A stretch of DNA of 64,000 nucleotides from Branchiostoma floridae (GCF_000003815.2 NC_049984.1:797004-861003), one strand, 5' to 3'; numbered from the stretch's first letter, positions 41,977 through 54,424 are shown. The notes: generated by a model not told the origin, from the letters alone. Numbers and translations: made by a program.

Positions 41977-44900
41977 ATGTTTGCGTGCCGCCGTCCGAAA
42001 GACCGCGGAAAACTCTACGGTGACCCAATTCACAGCTCCCGGCCGACCCTCACCCTCACGGACGGTGATTCAACGCGGACATTTTCGGTAATAATCGTTT
42101 TTTTAACGTAGTCTTGGTAGCAAAATATGAATTTTAGGAAGGATGTGGGTTTCAGAATTATCTTAGATGATATTTGATATCGATATATTTGAATTTTTCA
42201 CGCAATATATATGCCTACGTTGACAAGCATACTGTAGCAGAAGAGGGAGGGGGGCTTCATTCGTAGTATGGTGTATGTGATTCAACGTATGGGGTTAAGA
42301 CTCTAATAACGTTTTTGCGAAGCAAGATGAGGCGGGTTCCATTACCTATCAAAATAGAATTTGAAAAAATTTTGACTTAAATTAATGCTTTCAATGTATT
42401 TTGATAATTCTAGTACTTTTAGTCATGCTGGAATAAGATATGTTTGGAAGGTAAAGATTTTGTTTTAATGTTACACTTACAGGTATATGTTGCTGGAATC
42501 TACCCAAAGGACTACAGCTAAGCTGACCTTTTAGAGCTGCAATGTTCCAGTGTCAAGTTCCAAGATAAAGGAGAAGTCATTCATGCAAGAAACATTGAAT
42601 CGTGACTCAAACAAATCAACTTCATGACAGACACAGCATCTTGCTCTGTTGGCTACATGAGTTTGGAGGATTGGAAACAATTTGCTGCACCGCAAAAGTT
42701 TTGGTTCAAAATGCAAATTGGTGGTCGCACTGAGTACTGTACAGCAAATTAGTGAAGAACTACAATACACGACGAAACAGCATGGTAAGGTGAAAGCATG
42801 ATAATCCAGCCACCTGGCTGGTACGACAAGAGAAATTTGTCAAAGTTTGTGCTATGTATACTGCCAGGAAAGGACAGAGGAATGAAAACACTGTGGAGAA
42901 CCTTTGAAAGAAGGACAACTAAGAGAAATCTACAAAGAAGAGGAATCATGAAAGAAAGAAGAAAGGACAAGCATGTGATTGTGATGAAAGAAGGACAAGA
43001 AAAGACAGCTTGTTTAGACATTATAAAAAAGCGAACTCGTCACAAACCATCGCAAAGTACCAGACATGACAGGCCTGGAACTGAAATTTCAGCTTTGGGC
43101 TGAACTACCCCGATTGGGGATGAACATCATTGACTCTGGCAGAATTTATTGTCTCAGCAAACAAAATGTAAAAGAAAACAAAAAAACATGATGATGTTGA
43201 GGACTACTTACCTCTTGCTTCTGTAGCATATAATGAAGACGACATTCTTCTCACGGCCCTTAGGAGAAACGATGCTGACGCTGACATTCCACTGTCAGCT
43301 TTTCATTTTATTTATTGCATATAGGGTTATAAAATGCATAGTTGACTTTTTTTTATTATTGGATCTAACATCCATTGGCATAATACCGGTTGGTTTACTG
43401 CAATTTCTCAAGCAATGCTAATTTGGCAAATGATCAACGCATCATTTTCTCCAGTTACATGTTGCTGTTACAGCTTACCTTTGCCACTTCTTCTGTGTAA
43501 ATTATTTTGTCTCTCTGGTCCTGCTAAAAACATAATATCGTAATTGGAACACACCGCGGAATTGCACGGAGAACGGGCGCGTGGTTGGAAGGGGGTGCAC
43601 TATACCGGTCGAACGAAACACGGCACAATTAACTGCCGCTATGTACCTTTATACATCCTCTGTTGTTCCTTTCTTTCCTGTTAGTAGTTGCACAAAACAA
43701 AAATCTGCATGAGCATACAAAAAGTCATGAGAAAATGGGCGTATACTGACAAGAATTTTCATTTAATTTTGATCCGTCACAACCGCTATGACGTAAAACT
43801 TTACTGCTGGCCGTAGCATTAAAAATGGCGGGAAAATGGCGGCGTACGTTCAATTTGACCCATTCAGCCGTAGATCCGGGCGATAATGCAACGGTTCCTC
43901 ACACTTTTACACGAGTTGTAGGTCACCAAAAGAAATTCAAGATTGCTGTTGAATCATGCTCGTCTTGTGCCGTGAGCACATGTGATTATTATCTACAAAT
44001 CTGGCGATGAACGTGACAGTGTGTTTGTCCCACGACGAGCTCGCCTGCCCCGAAAATGACCTGAAAACTTTTGGCCTTGTTGTCTTCGAATGCATTGTTA
44101 TCGATGCTTTGTAAATTATATATTGGACACCTAGATGTCTGAAGTGTGCATACCTCAGAAATAACTATTGTTGCATGTGTAGATCTCTTTAAGTTCCACT
44201 ATTTTTTATCGACCGGTATAAGGCTTATGACCGGTATTATGCCAATGCATGTTACAACTTCTAGATAGATTTTGCACTAGAGTGTCACTTGACTTCTTAC
44301 ATGAATTGGGCAGCACACAGTCTTTTGTCTGGATTACACAATTTTGGCACACGGCCATATTGATGCACATGTTTTGTTTCTCAGTAGGTTACCTTGAGCT
44401 TCCATTTAATTTCTGCATCCCGAAGATGTCTAGAAGTATGTTCAGACACAAAACTTACCGATTCTAGTAGTGTGTCTGTCACAGGATGTGCCATGTATAT
44501 ACCGCCAAAGCTGGTCTGGCACAGAAATACCTAATTTTTAAATGACCACATGACCGCAAACTAAGCGGCTTCAGACCACCTTTACATTCATATAATGGAG
44601 TCGTTGAATGAGCCATATTGAAACTAATTACCAGAGGTGGTTTGCGATTTAGCCAGCTTCAATGTAACCTCGACCTTTCAGACAATCGGCTGTTTCACAA
44701 TTGAGTGTACCAAACAGGTGTCACTGAGGTTGAAAAATCAACTTTAACATATATCAGAATTGATATTGTCAGTTCAAAGTTACATACTTTGGGCTTGATA
44801 TTCTAAAAGATCTTTGCACAACACCTCCCGGTTATTATAATATAGGTCTTTCTTTAATGGGGCACTGAGGGGGTACGGACGGGACAACTGTAAGACTATG

Positions 44901-47900
44901 TAAAGGTACATACAGTATACCCACATGAAGAACTAAAGATAAACACTGTTCCATGTTATCTTCCATCACTAGTATCCACAAGACCAGAAAACTAACTTTT
45001 ATTTGCAGTAGCACCTTGTTGCGTCATTTTCTGGTCATTTATTGTAAGGTGATAATAACACCTTGCTGTCATTTCATGTGGAGGGAAAGGTCAAATACAA
45101 TTTTTTTTAAGCTCAAGCACTTTGATAGCTAAACTTTGTCAGAATTACATCAAATACATACCCCTACATAAGATTCTAGCATTCATACTTGGGCAACACA
45201 TCAAGAGACTTGATCATTTCATGAATACGATAATACATGGGGGTACGGACGGGACACAACCAGACAACAGACTGATACTCCAGGGACTTGTCCAAACCCT
45301 TTAGAACACATTTGTTCACAAAATACAAGTTAAATAAAGCATCTACAAATACTGCAATATTGTTTAAACTAAGAAAAAAGGAAATAGACATAATTATTAG
45401 ATCTGATCTGATCTAGAATGATCTGAGAATGCCATTAGAGCATATTTTCTTTGATGACCATGCTCAACCAGTGAACTTGATGGGATGTATCATGCATCTG
45501 TTCTGTCAAGAAATCTGCAATTTCTTCACCTATTTGCAGATTTCTTCTGCTCTCTTTTGTCACAGCAAGTACTAGTACCCCTTTCTTCTCAAGGATTTTA
45601 TTTTGAGTAGGAGACTTGACAGGTCTTTCCAGAACCTTTGCCTCTCTCCTTGGTGTCACAGGTAGTGTCTGTTCTCAGTCTGTCATTGTCATGTACACCA
45701 CCTGCACTGGGGGGTGAGGAGAATGTATCATCACCATCATGATGATGATCTTGGAGTGAGCTGGGCTAGAGGAGAGCACATGAACTGGGCAAATGGGATG
45801 GTATTCTCATGCCAACCAATCCCAGGCAGTTTATGGGCATTAAGGAAAAACCTGACAAAGAAAATGCTGTCAAATTCATTAAAAACTGCTATTTTTAGTG
45901 AGGAGATTAATTGCTTGTATCTATGTAGTATTTGTTATGTGTTATTTTAGCAATTGGATGTCATTTTTCCCAGTATTTTGCTTAAAACTAAAAGTGGGGG
46001 TACGGACGGGACAGCTGGGGGGTACGGACGGGACAGGGGTACGGACGGGACATTTGAAGTTATACGATGCTGTATCAGCCAAGGTCTTTATCATAGATAT
46101 TTATATAGTGGTTTGGTATCTAGTCAAAGAGACTTGTAAACCATCACAATCAAAAGCTTGTAATATTAGCCTAGTATAGAAATTGAGGGGGGGGGTACGG
46201 ACGGGACAGAATTTTTCGGAAAATTACAGCTGATACTTTGATCCTTCGCTGTGAGTCAGATGAAAGTAGGAATGATCTCATTCTACTTTTGTTCTGTAAC
46301 ATACATCATATCAAAACTTTACATGTCAAATTAACACTTATTACAGTACATCAAAAGTAGATATTACATTAAAATTGGTAACATGTGGGTGAAAATGCAA
46401 AATAACCCTGCTGGCAAAAAAAAGTTGGAATATCTTAAAAAAATTGTAATAAATCTCAAGTTAACATATGACTGCATGTACAAAATAAAGAATTTTAAGG
46501 TAGCGGTCATGTTTTTAAAGTCAGTTGCAATGTTCAGAATGTGAAAAAACTGAATGACCCCTGGTAACACTAAAAATGGGACATTTTTAGGTAACGTTTT
46601 TCACAATAGTTTCACCAAATATTGATGGATTTCTCTGTTTCTTTATTTGTTGTGTTCCTTGTTACACCAGCTTTTGGAAAATAACAGTCAAAAACAGTAA
46701 TATCTTATGTAGACTTTCTAATCAACTGGTAACATGTGGGAAAATAAATGGGTACACTCAATTGTGAAACAGCCGAATCCATCTACAGTGGTTTTGGCTA
46801 ATAGTTTGAATGATCTGGGGCCTAAGACAGTAAGAGACTCTGCACTAGCTACTTCTTTGACCTTGAAATTGATGTAGGCATTCCATATGACGTATTGTTA
46901 TAGTAATGTTTTCCAGTACATTTTTTTTCATTCATTTAATTTGCTAGTTTTGCAGCTGCTTTGTGGTTGAAAACTTTTTGAACCAATTATTTGATGACGG
47001 AAATTGACACACGTGCAAATCAGTCAACAAAGCCTAATTCATCACACTATGGCCACATGTACATCAATTATTGTTATTTATTCTAGAGGGATATGGGAGA
47101 CGCTGAGCCTGAAGATGGGACGATGATGCCACCTTTCCCAGAGGATGATCCCGATGACTCTGATGACGAGAACATTAGCAGCACTACAGCTAGAGCCACC
47201 ACCTGCACCAAAGCTAGCAATGCTGCTACTGCTACCGCTGCCACCAAGCCTAGCAGTGCTGCTACTGCTAGTGCTGCCACCAAGGCTAGCAGTGCTGCTA
47301 GCGCTGCCACTAAGCCAACTAGGAAACCTCTGGGAAACATTGGCAATGTATGTTCCTGTGTGCTGCTACATAGACTAAATATTGCATGAAATCTACATTT
47401 TTTAATGATTGTACAATAACTTTCCCTACATACTGTGATTGTAACAAGCAGCAAATACCTTGAAATGCCAGAAGTTCAAGGAAATTTTGATGAGAAAGTA
47501 GTTTGAGGGTAGAGTTAGAGATACAAATTAAAGGAAGTGCTGTTGGTAGGAAAGAAGAAAAATGTGCTTAATGATTTATTTCCAAAATTTCAGGCCCCCA
47601 AACAGGCCAAAGTCCCCAAGAAGAGGACACAGACCTGCAAGAAACCGGTAAGGTCATATTTTGATGCTGAATCTTACATGAACATGCATATTATAAATCC
47701 TATGTAGGTCATTATACTTGCTTTAGATTGACAGGTCATAGTGAAGCCTGCTATGGGGGCAATATAAATTTCAAGACTATGGAGCTCTTATTTTTAGTTT
47801 TTCCTGTCATATGACGATCCCCGATGGCTAATTGTCCCTATGATTTACTTGTGATTACATGTAAGTGACGTAGGCACGCTTGTATGACCATGGCGTTATA

Positions 47901-50900
47901 TATTTAAATTTGCCTGATTATTCCCATACACACAACATATTCTGCTATTACCGCACATGAAATCCCCATTTGTAAATTTGTATGTGACTGTGGCCTTAAG
48001 CAAAATACAAACTGTATGCATGTGAATGATGCAGTACGAATTAGGAAATTTCAAAGTATTCAACATCATGATTTTTCAATCAGATTCTTAACAATTTATC
48101 CTATAAACTTCAGGCTCCAAAGAATGCTAAGCGGTCAAAACGGACGAACCAGGACAAGACGGTAGGCCGATTTGTATATGCATGTGTAGGCCATGATATG
48201 CAAATTGATAGCAAAATTTGGACTTGATGCCAACTGATGAAAGTAACTTCTGTATCACGACTAGTAGTAGTGCACTGTGTTCTGCTGATGCAGACTGGTC
48301 TGGATACTATACATCAGCAATCAATATTTACGACTGGATACTTGTAATTGACTGCTTCATCATACTATCCTACATGTACTTTTGTGTTTTTTTATATTAT
48401 GTAACATGTTAGGAAATGGAGTTCCATTAACAACTTGTGGAGAAGAGAGCTGTATTATCCTATAGATCTGATATTCAGCATCCTTTTTGTGTCGTAAATG
48501 GCAAAAACATATACAGTACACAGGAAGGCAACTTAAGACAAACTAAACTGGCCAGTGGGAAAAAATTGACTTTTAGTGATAATAACTCTTCAATTCCAAT
48601 ATGATTTCAGAGTGAAGATGCCTTAGCAAAGCAGGCCAAACAGGCAACGCATCTCCAAGTGGAAGATGACATCTCCAGGCTTAGTGAAGTGAGTACATTA
48701 ATTTGTATGTGCTAAAAATCAATTGGAGTAGAGGTGTCTGCCTACAGCATGCTTTTTCAAGTAGTAACTAGGTAGAGATTTGTATAAACACTACCCTACT
48801 TCACACTTGCTACTTTCTTCTTCAATACACTGATAAGCACCAAAATGTGTGACTCATACCGATTTATTTAACATTGTTAACGTTCATTTTCTAATAGGTT
48901 CACTTATGTTCTTAAAGGTCAATTTTCTGGTTTCCTGTCAGTACCGGTACATTGTAACAATACCAAACATAAGTTGTCGTAGAAAACAACTTTGAATCTG
49001 TATTTATCAACCAAAATAACGCCCTTTGGCATAACACATGTTGCCACCTAGTTATGTCATAGCAAGCTTGAGTATCCCAAATCATTCAGACCTAGCTCTA
49101 CCTTAAGAAGGTTTAGCAAATGACCAAACACATAGTATTAAATATTCAACAGTGGTCTTTATTTTTTGTACTTCATTCTTTGACCTTGAAACTGATGTAG
49201 GCATTCCATATGACATATTATAGTAATGTTTTCCAATAATTTTAAATTCCTTACATTTGCTAGTTTTGCAGCTGCTTTGTGGTTGACAACTTTTCAAACC
49301 AATTATCGATGACGAAAATTGACACAAGTGCTGATGTCATCCATAGAATCAAGTAAACAAAGCCTAATTTATCACACTATGGCCACATGTAGTACATCAA
49401 TTATTGTTATTTATTCTAGTGGGATAAGGAAGACGCTGAGCCTGAAGAAGGGACGATGACGCCTTTCCCAGAGGATGATCCCGAAACGTGGCCCGGGGGC
49501 GACGCTGATGACGAGAACATTAGCAGCACTACAGCTAGAGCCACCAAGCCTAGCAGTACTGTTAGCGCTGCCACCAAGCCTAGCAGTACTGTTAGCGCTG
49601 CCACCAAGCCTAGCAGTACTGTTAGCACTGCCACCAAGCCTAGCAGTACCTGTTAGCACTGCCACCAAGTCTAGCAGTACTGTTAGCGCTGCCACCAAGC
49701 CTAGCAGTACTGTTAGCGCTGCCAACAAGCCTAGCAGTACTGTTAGCGCTGCCAACAAGCCTAGCAGTACTGTAAGTGCTTGCACCAAGACCACAANNNN
49801 NNNNNNNNNNNNNNNNNNNNNNNNNNNNNNNNNNNNNNNNNNNNNNNNNNNNNNNNNNNNNNNNNNNNNNNNNNNNNNNNNNNNNNNNNNNNNNNNTGAC
49901 TCACCACTTTCAGCTACATTCCTCCCTTCAACCATCCTTTCACTCCAAACCACCATCCACCCACCCATTGCTCCACCCACGAAACATCTTGCCACTCTTT
50001 AACGGCAGTATGATGTCCCTGCTGAACGAACAAGCACACATGCCCGATGCGCCTGCAGGTGACAGCAGGAACCAAGATCAGGTGATTTTTTTTACCTTGT
50101 TGACTTAATTTTTGTATAATGTACACTGTATGATAATTGTTGTGCAATCCTTAAAGTACAAATCAACTAGTCTATACATCAATGTAAAAGAAAGTCTATT
50201 ATATGTAATCTCCAAGCAGATCTCGCGGTGGCATAAGATAGCATCATAATCTGGGTTAAGAGTTTAATTAGCTGGCAGAGGAGTTTCATTGCCAAAAAAA
50301 TTATATAATAATACCATGGAGTCAGTTAAGTTTAAAATCACACAGGCAGATCCAAATTTTCATCACAAATACATTGTACATGTACATGCATTAGCTCTTC
50401 TGTTACCAGAATGTATGATCTGCTAGACTGTTAACTCTTCTCTCTCTGCCATCATTTTTGCCATGAAATTATGTGATATCTACATTTGTATATTAGGGTC
50501 TGCTGTAAAGAGCACCAAAGCGTTTTTTTCCATTGTACACCCAGTTGAATATTTGTTACCAGTTGACCTTTGTTAAAGTTAATAGATTGTCATACATTTC
50601 ATAGATGACAGGGCATTACTAATTAAGAAACATGCTTCGTATGTTAACTAGTACCGCTTTTTGATGTTAACTGCTTTTGAATAAGACACATTAAAATGTG
50701 TGCATGTTCCAAAATATTGTATCAGCATCAGTGCATGTTATCTAATCAGACCCTAATGTTAGATAGTTAAAACCTAATATCAAATGTAAATTGTACACCC
50801 TGCAGATCAACTGGATCTACCCTGCAAGGGCAACCTCGGTACGTAAAATACACCAACTATAACCAAATCGTTGATGATTATTGTGCCATGTGTACTGTTA

Positions 50901-53333
50901 GTATACTTGTACTTTGTCATGATAATATCTACAATTAATAACCAAAAAATGCTAGTAGAGTGGAAAACATACAATTGAAAGTAAACCTTCAGGGAATTGT
51001 TTGGAAGATCTACAATTTGTATACTGATGGATTTCATGTCTTTGTTTGATGTGTAGTGATAATTATATTATCTGTTATTATTCAAAATCCCTTCAGGATT
51101 GTGAGTTACATTACATTATGTCTTATCTTTATGGTACGAGGGAGAGTCAAAAAGTATTGCAAGAGTGGTTTTATAACAGGAGGCTCATTTTTTAATCAAA
51201 TGAGTGAAATTTGGCACAATAGTAAAGACACATATTCTCTTGACATTGAAACATCTATTTTTTTTTGTTCACCAGTTTATGAGTGAATGAGTTAATTTCA
51301 AGATGACCACAATATTGGAACTTTGTCAGACGATCAGTTTCGTTAGATCTGACGCACTTACTGTAGGTAGTGGAAATTACACATGTATAATAACAATTGT
51401 TTCTTTAAGCATGCTTATTTTTGTTATGTCTCTCAATATTAACTATCTACAGCTGCTAGGATGGAGGAAGTTGTGATTTAGAGCCATTTGAGTGCAAATT
51501 CATGATTTTTATATCTAAAATTTCATAGACTACATGTACATTCAACTGACGAAAAGAAAGGAAACTTGACACAGTCATTAATTGTTTAAAGGTTGAGAGG
51601 TGTGCAGAATTTAATTTATCTTATTTAATGATCATTAGAATTTAGGATTTGGCTTGGGATTTGCCTTGGAAGGCAGTCCGTCTAGGGGAAGAAAAAACCC
51701 TGATTCCAAACCACCTGCTGTCTTGCAGGTTATGCCTTTTGAGGCCAAGGTTAAGGGAGTTAACCCTGACCAAAATTCCGGAGGGAGGGACCCGTAGGCA
51801 GTCGTTGGTGCGGACTTATCCACAGCCATCGTCTGGCATCCCCTGCAGCTATAGGGATGCTTTGGACGTATAGACTTTGTCTCTCCTTCAGAGTGAATTC
51901 CTAGAGTCGAGTGGGGCGTGGTGCGCTATGGGCAAGGCACCGCTCCCTAACATGCCCCGGCACAGCAGAGGTCCGTTAACCTCAGCGGAAGACGGCAGTT
52001 ACGGGTTATAAGTTCTTCCAAATTGGCAAAAGGGAGGACGCCACGGGCCGTTTTTGATGGTGGGAGTGGCTGTTTAGCTACATAGGATGCGACTACCGCC
52101 CTCCAAAGCCTGGCAGCCCCAGGCCAGTTAGGTGTCGAACGGATTTAAAAACTGTGAAGCATGTGGCTTATAGAGAAATGCTTACATGTAGAGAAAGTCA
52201 CCTATAGAAGAAAAAATGGGTTGCAGAAATTCTCAATTGCACATTAATTGGACCTTTTCTTCTGACAAGGTTCCAAGGGTGTGGTCATCTTGAAATAAGC
52301 TTAGACATTCATAAGATAACCAAGAACAAATTTGGATACTTTTTTTTCAAGTTGATATCAAGTTGATATATGCCATTGCTTTTATGTAACGTTTCAACTC
52401 ATTCAACCAAAAAATGATACTGCTTTTTGATCACCCTTGTATTTTATATGACAGGCTGGACAGCCCCCAGTGCCTCTGGGAGGGCCAGAACAAGGGGTGG
52501 TGACATACCCCTACATTCTGGCTCAGGCCAAGAATAAGTCCAAGACCCCAGAACAGTTTTTCAAAATCTTAATGGGGATTTACTTCACGGAGGAGGAGCT
52601 GCTGAATGGCAATCTCCATGGGGGTGGCACACATCAGGCACTCAGCCCAGCCATCATCAGTGCTATCCTAAGTAAGGATATCTGGCATTTGATTCATTTG
52701 TGATTGTTTAGTGATTTTCCTTTTAGTTACTTTAAATTTCATGAGTTGCCTCTACCACAATCTTGCCCATGCTTGCATATTTTTCAAAGCACTATTCAAA
52801 GCACCATGGAACTAAGATTATTTCCTCGGCCTGAAATGCTTTCAAATTCTTACTCCGCCTTAAAAATAACATTCACACTGCACTGACAGTAAGAATGACT
52901 ACAGGATACAGTGTACTTTGGGGTCTAAGTAATGTCTTGAATTGTAGGTAGGTAGTATGTTTGATTGATCTGAGAAAAAAGGGTCTATTACCCAACAATA
53001 ATTCTACACTTGTATACATGTATTAACGTTACTATCTACATGTATAGAAAATGCCATCCATTCCCTACTACAATTTTAGCCTATAGTAATTGTAATTTGA
53101 TTGTTCTAAATGCCCTAATCTATGCTGAACCTTAAGACATTTGTCAATTTTGTTTTACAGCAGAGACCAAGAAACAGTACGGAGGGGTGCAGGTCAAGCT
53201 GTACCGCGTGGTAAACGAAAAGTGTGGCCGGATGAGGGCCACACTGAAGGCCAGAATGAACAAGCCAGTGGTGCTGATGGATGCAAACCAAGTTGGCACC
53301 ACTGTGAGGGAGGCACTCGAGCTGATAGATTAG
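41977..53333 (+). CDS. BEN-domain protein gene, partly in an assembly gap
   Basis: BEN domains bind DNA and chromatin partners in nuclear regulators. Exons are 41977-42087 (candidate first exon, MFACRRPKDRGKLYG), 47087-47347, 47594-47647, 48114-48161, 48611-48688, 49420-49771 or into the gap, 50009-50081, 50806-50838, 52455-52671 and 53161-53333 (TAG). The exons at 47087 and 49420 encode an acidic start followed by Ala/Thr/Ser repeats. Two small exons are Lys/Arg-rich and may be nuclear localisation signals. The BEN domain is split over the last two exons: TPEQFFKILMGIYFTEEELL, ALSPAIISAIL, then RVVNEKCGRMRATLKAR. Phases fit except from the 49420 exon to 50009, where the gap probably hides an exon. 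An extra C near 49650 shifts the frame in the 49420 exon and may be an assembly error. Gene family is clear; the 5' structure is uncertain. Confidence 0.8.
43366..44254 (+). mobile_element. Paired element B, inverted relative of element A
   Basis: It starts TAACATCCATTGGCATAATA and ends TATTATGCCAATGCATGTTA. It matches element A (19987-20627) in reverse orientation along its whole length except for an extra segment of about 255 bp at 43480-43735. That segment is CpG-rich and has CGGTCGAACGAAAC. The small open frame at 43825-44010 is shared. It lies in the long 5' intron of the BEN gene. Confidence 0.75.
43825..44010 (+). CDS. Small open frame in element B, 61 codons, unknown product
   Basis: It is the same as the frame in element A, starting MAGKWRRTFNLTHSAV, and differs by one silent base and one extra C-terminal Arg. 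An ATG within AAAAATGGCGGGAAAATGG follows a CpG-rich stretch. No domain was recognised; the two close Cys pairs could bind metal, but that is a guess. Confidence 0.35.
   Translation: MAGKWRRTFNLTHSAVDPGDNATVPHTFTRVVGHQKKFKIAVESCSSCAVSTCDYYLQIWR
44869..46210 (+). repeat. Six direct copies of a G-rich motif, core TACGGACGGGACA
   Basis: G4 or longer followed by TACGGACGGGACA occurs at about 44869, 45239, 45996, 46018, 46036 and 46186, all on the + strand and without mismatch in the 13-base core. Sequence between the copies is not repeated. The first is preceded by GGCACTGA, resembling a CACTG terminus. Clustered short direct motifs like this are typical of transposase-binding subterminal repeats, but this is inference. 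Confidence 0.9.
45435..45659 (-). other. Possible coding fragment, 74 codons, - strand
   Basis: The frame includes KKGVLVLAVTKESRRNLQIG and ends TSHQVHWLSMVIKENML. Its composition is protein-like and it looks helical, unlike most open frames nearby. No family was recognised and no upstream exon was identified. It could be a decayed transposon fragment among the G-rich motif copies. Confidence 0.25.
46858..47117. repeat. Segmental duplication, copy 1 (intron plus exon of the BEN gene)
   Basis: TTGACCTTGAAATTGATGTAGGC through the acceptor and start of the exon at 47087 is repeated at 49181-49450, about 2.32 kb downstream in direct orientation. Small indels separate the copies. Confidence 0.92.
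49181..49450. repeat. Segmental duplication, copy 2
   Basis: Direct copy of 46858-47117, including the polypyrimidine tract, splice acceptor and DAEPEEG-encoding exon start. Copy 2 has a 20-base-scale insertion (GATGTCATCCATAGAATCAA) not seen in copy 1. Confidence 0.92.
49545..49796. repeat. 30-bp coding tandem repeat running into a gap
   Basis: About eight units of 30 bp encode the decapeptide TVSAATKPSS. One unit carries an extra C near 49650, shifting the frame. The last unit reads ACTGTAAGTGC instead of ACTGTTAGCGC, creating a perfect splice donor at 49772. The array is cut by the 100-base gap, so the true copy number is unknown. Confidence 0.9.
50082..51639. other. BEN-gene introns with a MITE fragment
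   Basis: Apart from the small exon 50806-50838, nothing coding is seen. A partial copy of the TAATCTCCAAGCAGATC MITE with GTGGCATAAGATAGCATCAT lies at 50209-50290. Confidence 0.5.
51640..52145. repeat. GC-rich dispersed repeat, probably a retroelement piece
   Basis: A 500-bp block of higher GC (for example GGAGGGAGGGACCCGTAGGC and GGCAGCCCCAGGCCAG) stands in the AT-rich intron before the exon at 52455. It lacks a good frame. It resembles untranslated retroelement sequence in composition only; the class is not determined. Confidence 0.4.
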
Positions 53334-53687
53334 CTTAACAGCTTAAGACAGTATTCATTTTACTCCTTTTACTAGTGTGTTCCAAAAATGTAGAACTACT
53401 TAATATTTACTAGCATTAAATGGTAGCTGCTAGAATTTCAACCAGTTTTCAATTGCATAGTGGTCCTACTGTAAAGTCACTTGGTTCCCATGGACATGAA
53501 TGGATCTGTTTATTGTCTTGAATATCTTAACAGTACTCTTTACTACATCTGGTAGGTTATTAATGTTTTACTACATCTGGTAGGTTATTAATGTACACAA
53601 CAAGTTGTCCATAGGCATAGAATGCTACCTTGAGGAATTTTGCTTTTCACTCTACTTAATAGAAATTCTTTGCCATACTCTGATGCA

Positions 53688-53693
53688 AATAAA
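53688..53693 (+). terminator. Candidate polyadenylation signal of the BEN gene
   Basis: AATAAA in GATGCAAATAAACTTTATG lies about 355 bases after the stop codon at 53331-53333. Confidence 0.55.
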
Positions 53694-54424
53694 CTTTATG
53701 ATTTTTGCAGCTGATCAGTCTCTTCTGTTATTCACCTTGAATATGCAGTTCATTCGAGAACTTCAATGTCAAGAGAAAGACAACCACATCTACATACTGT
53801 ACAGCTGTCGTACAAGAGCACAAGAAATTAAAATAACACTACTAGTATATGAAACCAAGGTTATTTTCAAGCCTCCTTGAAAAACATTTGGTTGATTACC
53901 ACAGAATGAAGCGTAATCCTTCCTTTAATGAGGATTCCATCATAGTATATTACTCATTTAAACCAGTAGTAAGAGTCTGTAGGATACNNNNNNNNNNNNN
54001 NNNNNNNNNNNNNNNNNNNNNNNNNNNNNNNNNNNNNNNNNNNNNNNNNNNNNNNNNNNNNNNNNNNNNNNNNNNNNNNNNNNNNNNNNNNNNNNNNNNN
54101 NNNNNNNNNNNNNNNNNNNNNNNNNNNNNNNNNNNNNNNNNNNNNNNNNNNNNNNNNNNNNNNNNNNNNNNNNNNNNNNNNNNNNNNNNNNNNNNNNNNN
54201 NNNNNNNNNNNNNNNNNNNNNNNNNNNNNNNNNNNNNNNNNNNNNNNNNNNNNNNNNNNNNNNNNNNNNNNNNNNNNNNNNNNNNNNNNNNNNNNNNNNN
54301 NNNNNNNNNNNNNNNNNNNNNNNNNNNNNNNNNNNNNNNNNNNNNNNNNNNNNNNNNNNNNNNNNNNNNNNNNNNNNNNNNNNNNNNNNNNNNNNNNNNN
54401 NNNNNNNNNNNNNNNNNNNNNNNN

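Noticed and set aside
42798-43103. Basic 101-codon + strand frame (RRTTKRN, KERRKDKH)
   Set aside because: AG-rich low-complexity sequence, no splice support and no recognised domain.
19987-44254. Elements A and B as the two ends of one giant 24 kb transposon
   Set aside because: Each copy has its own pair of inverted ends, and A lies inside the last intron so that the final exon of the transposase-like gene would fall outside; two separate insertions are simpler.
40853-47087. Direct splice from the Tudor-like exon to the first acidic exon
   Set aside because: The phases do not match; both possible acceptors (exon starting at 47087 or 47089) lead to a stop within a few codons.
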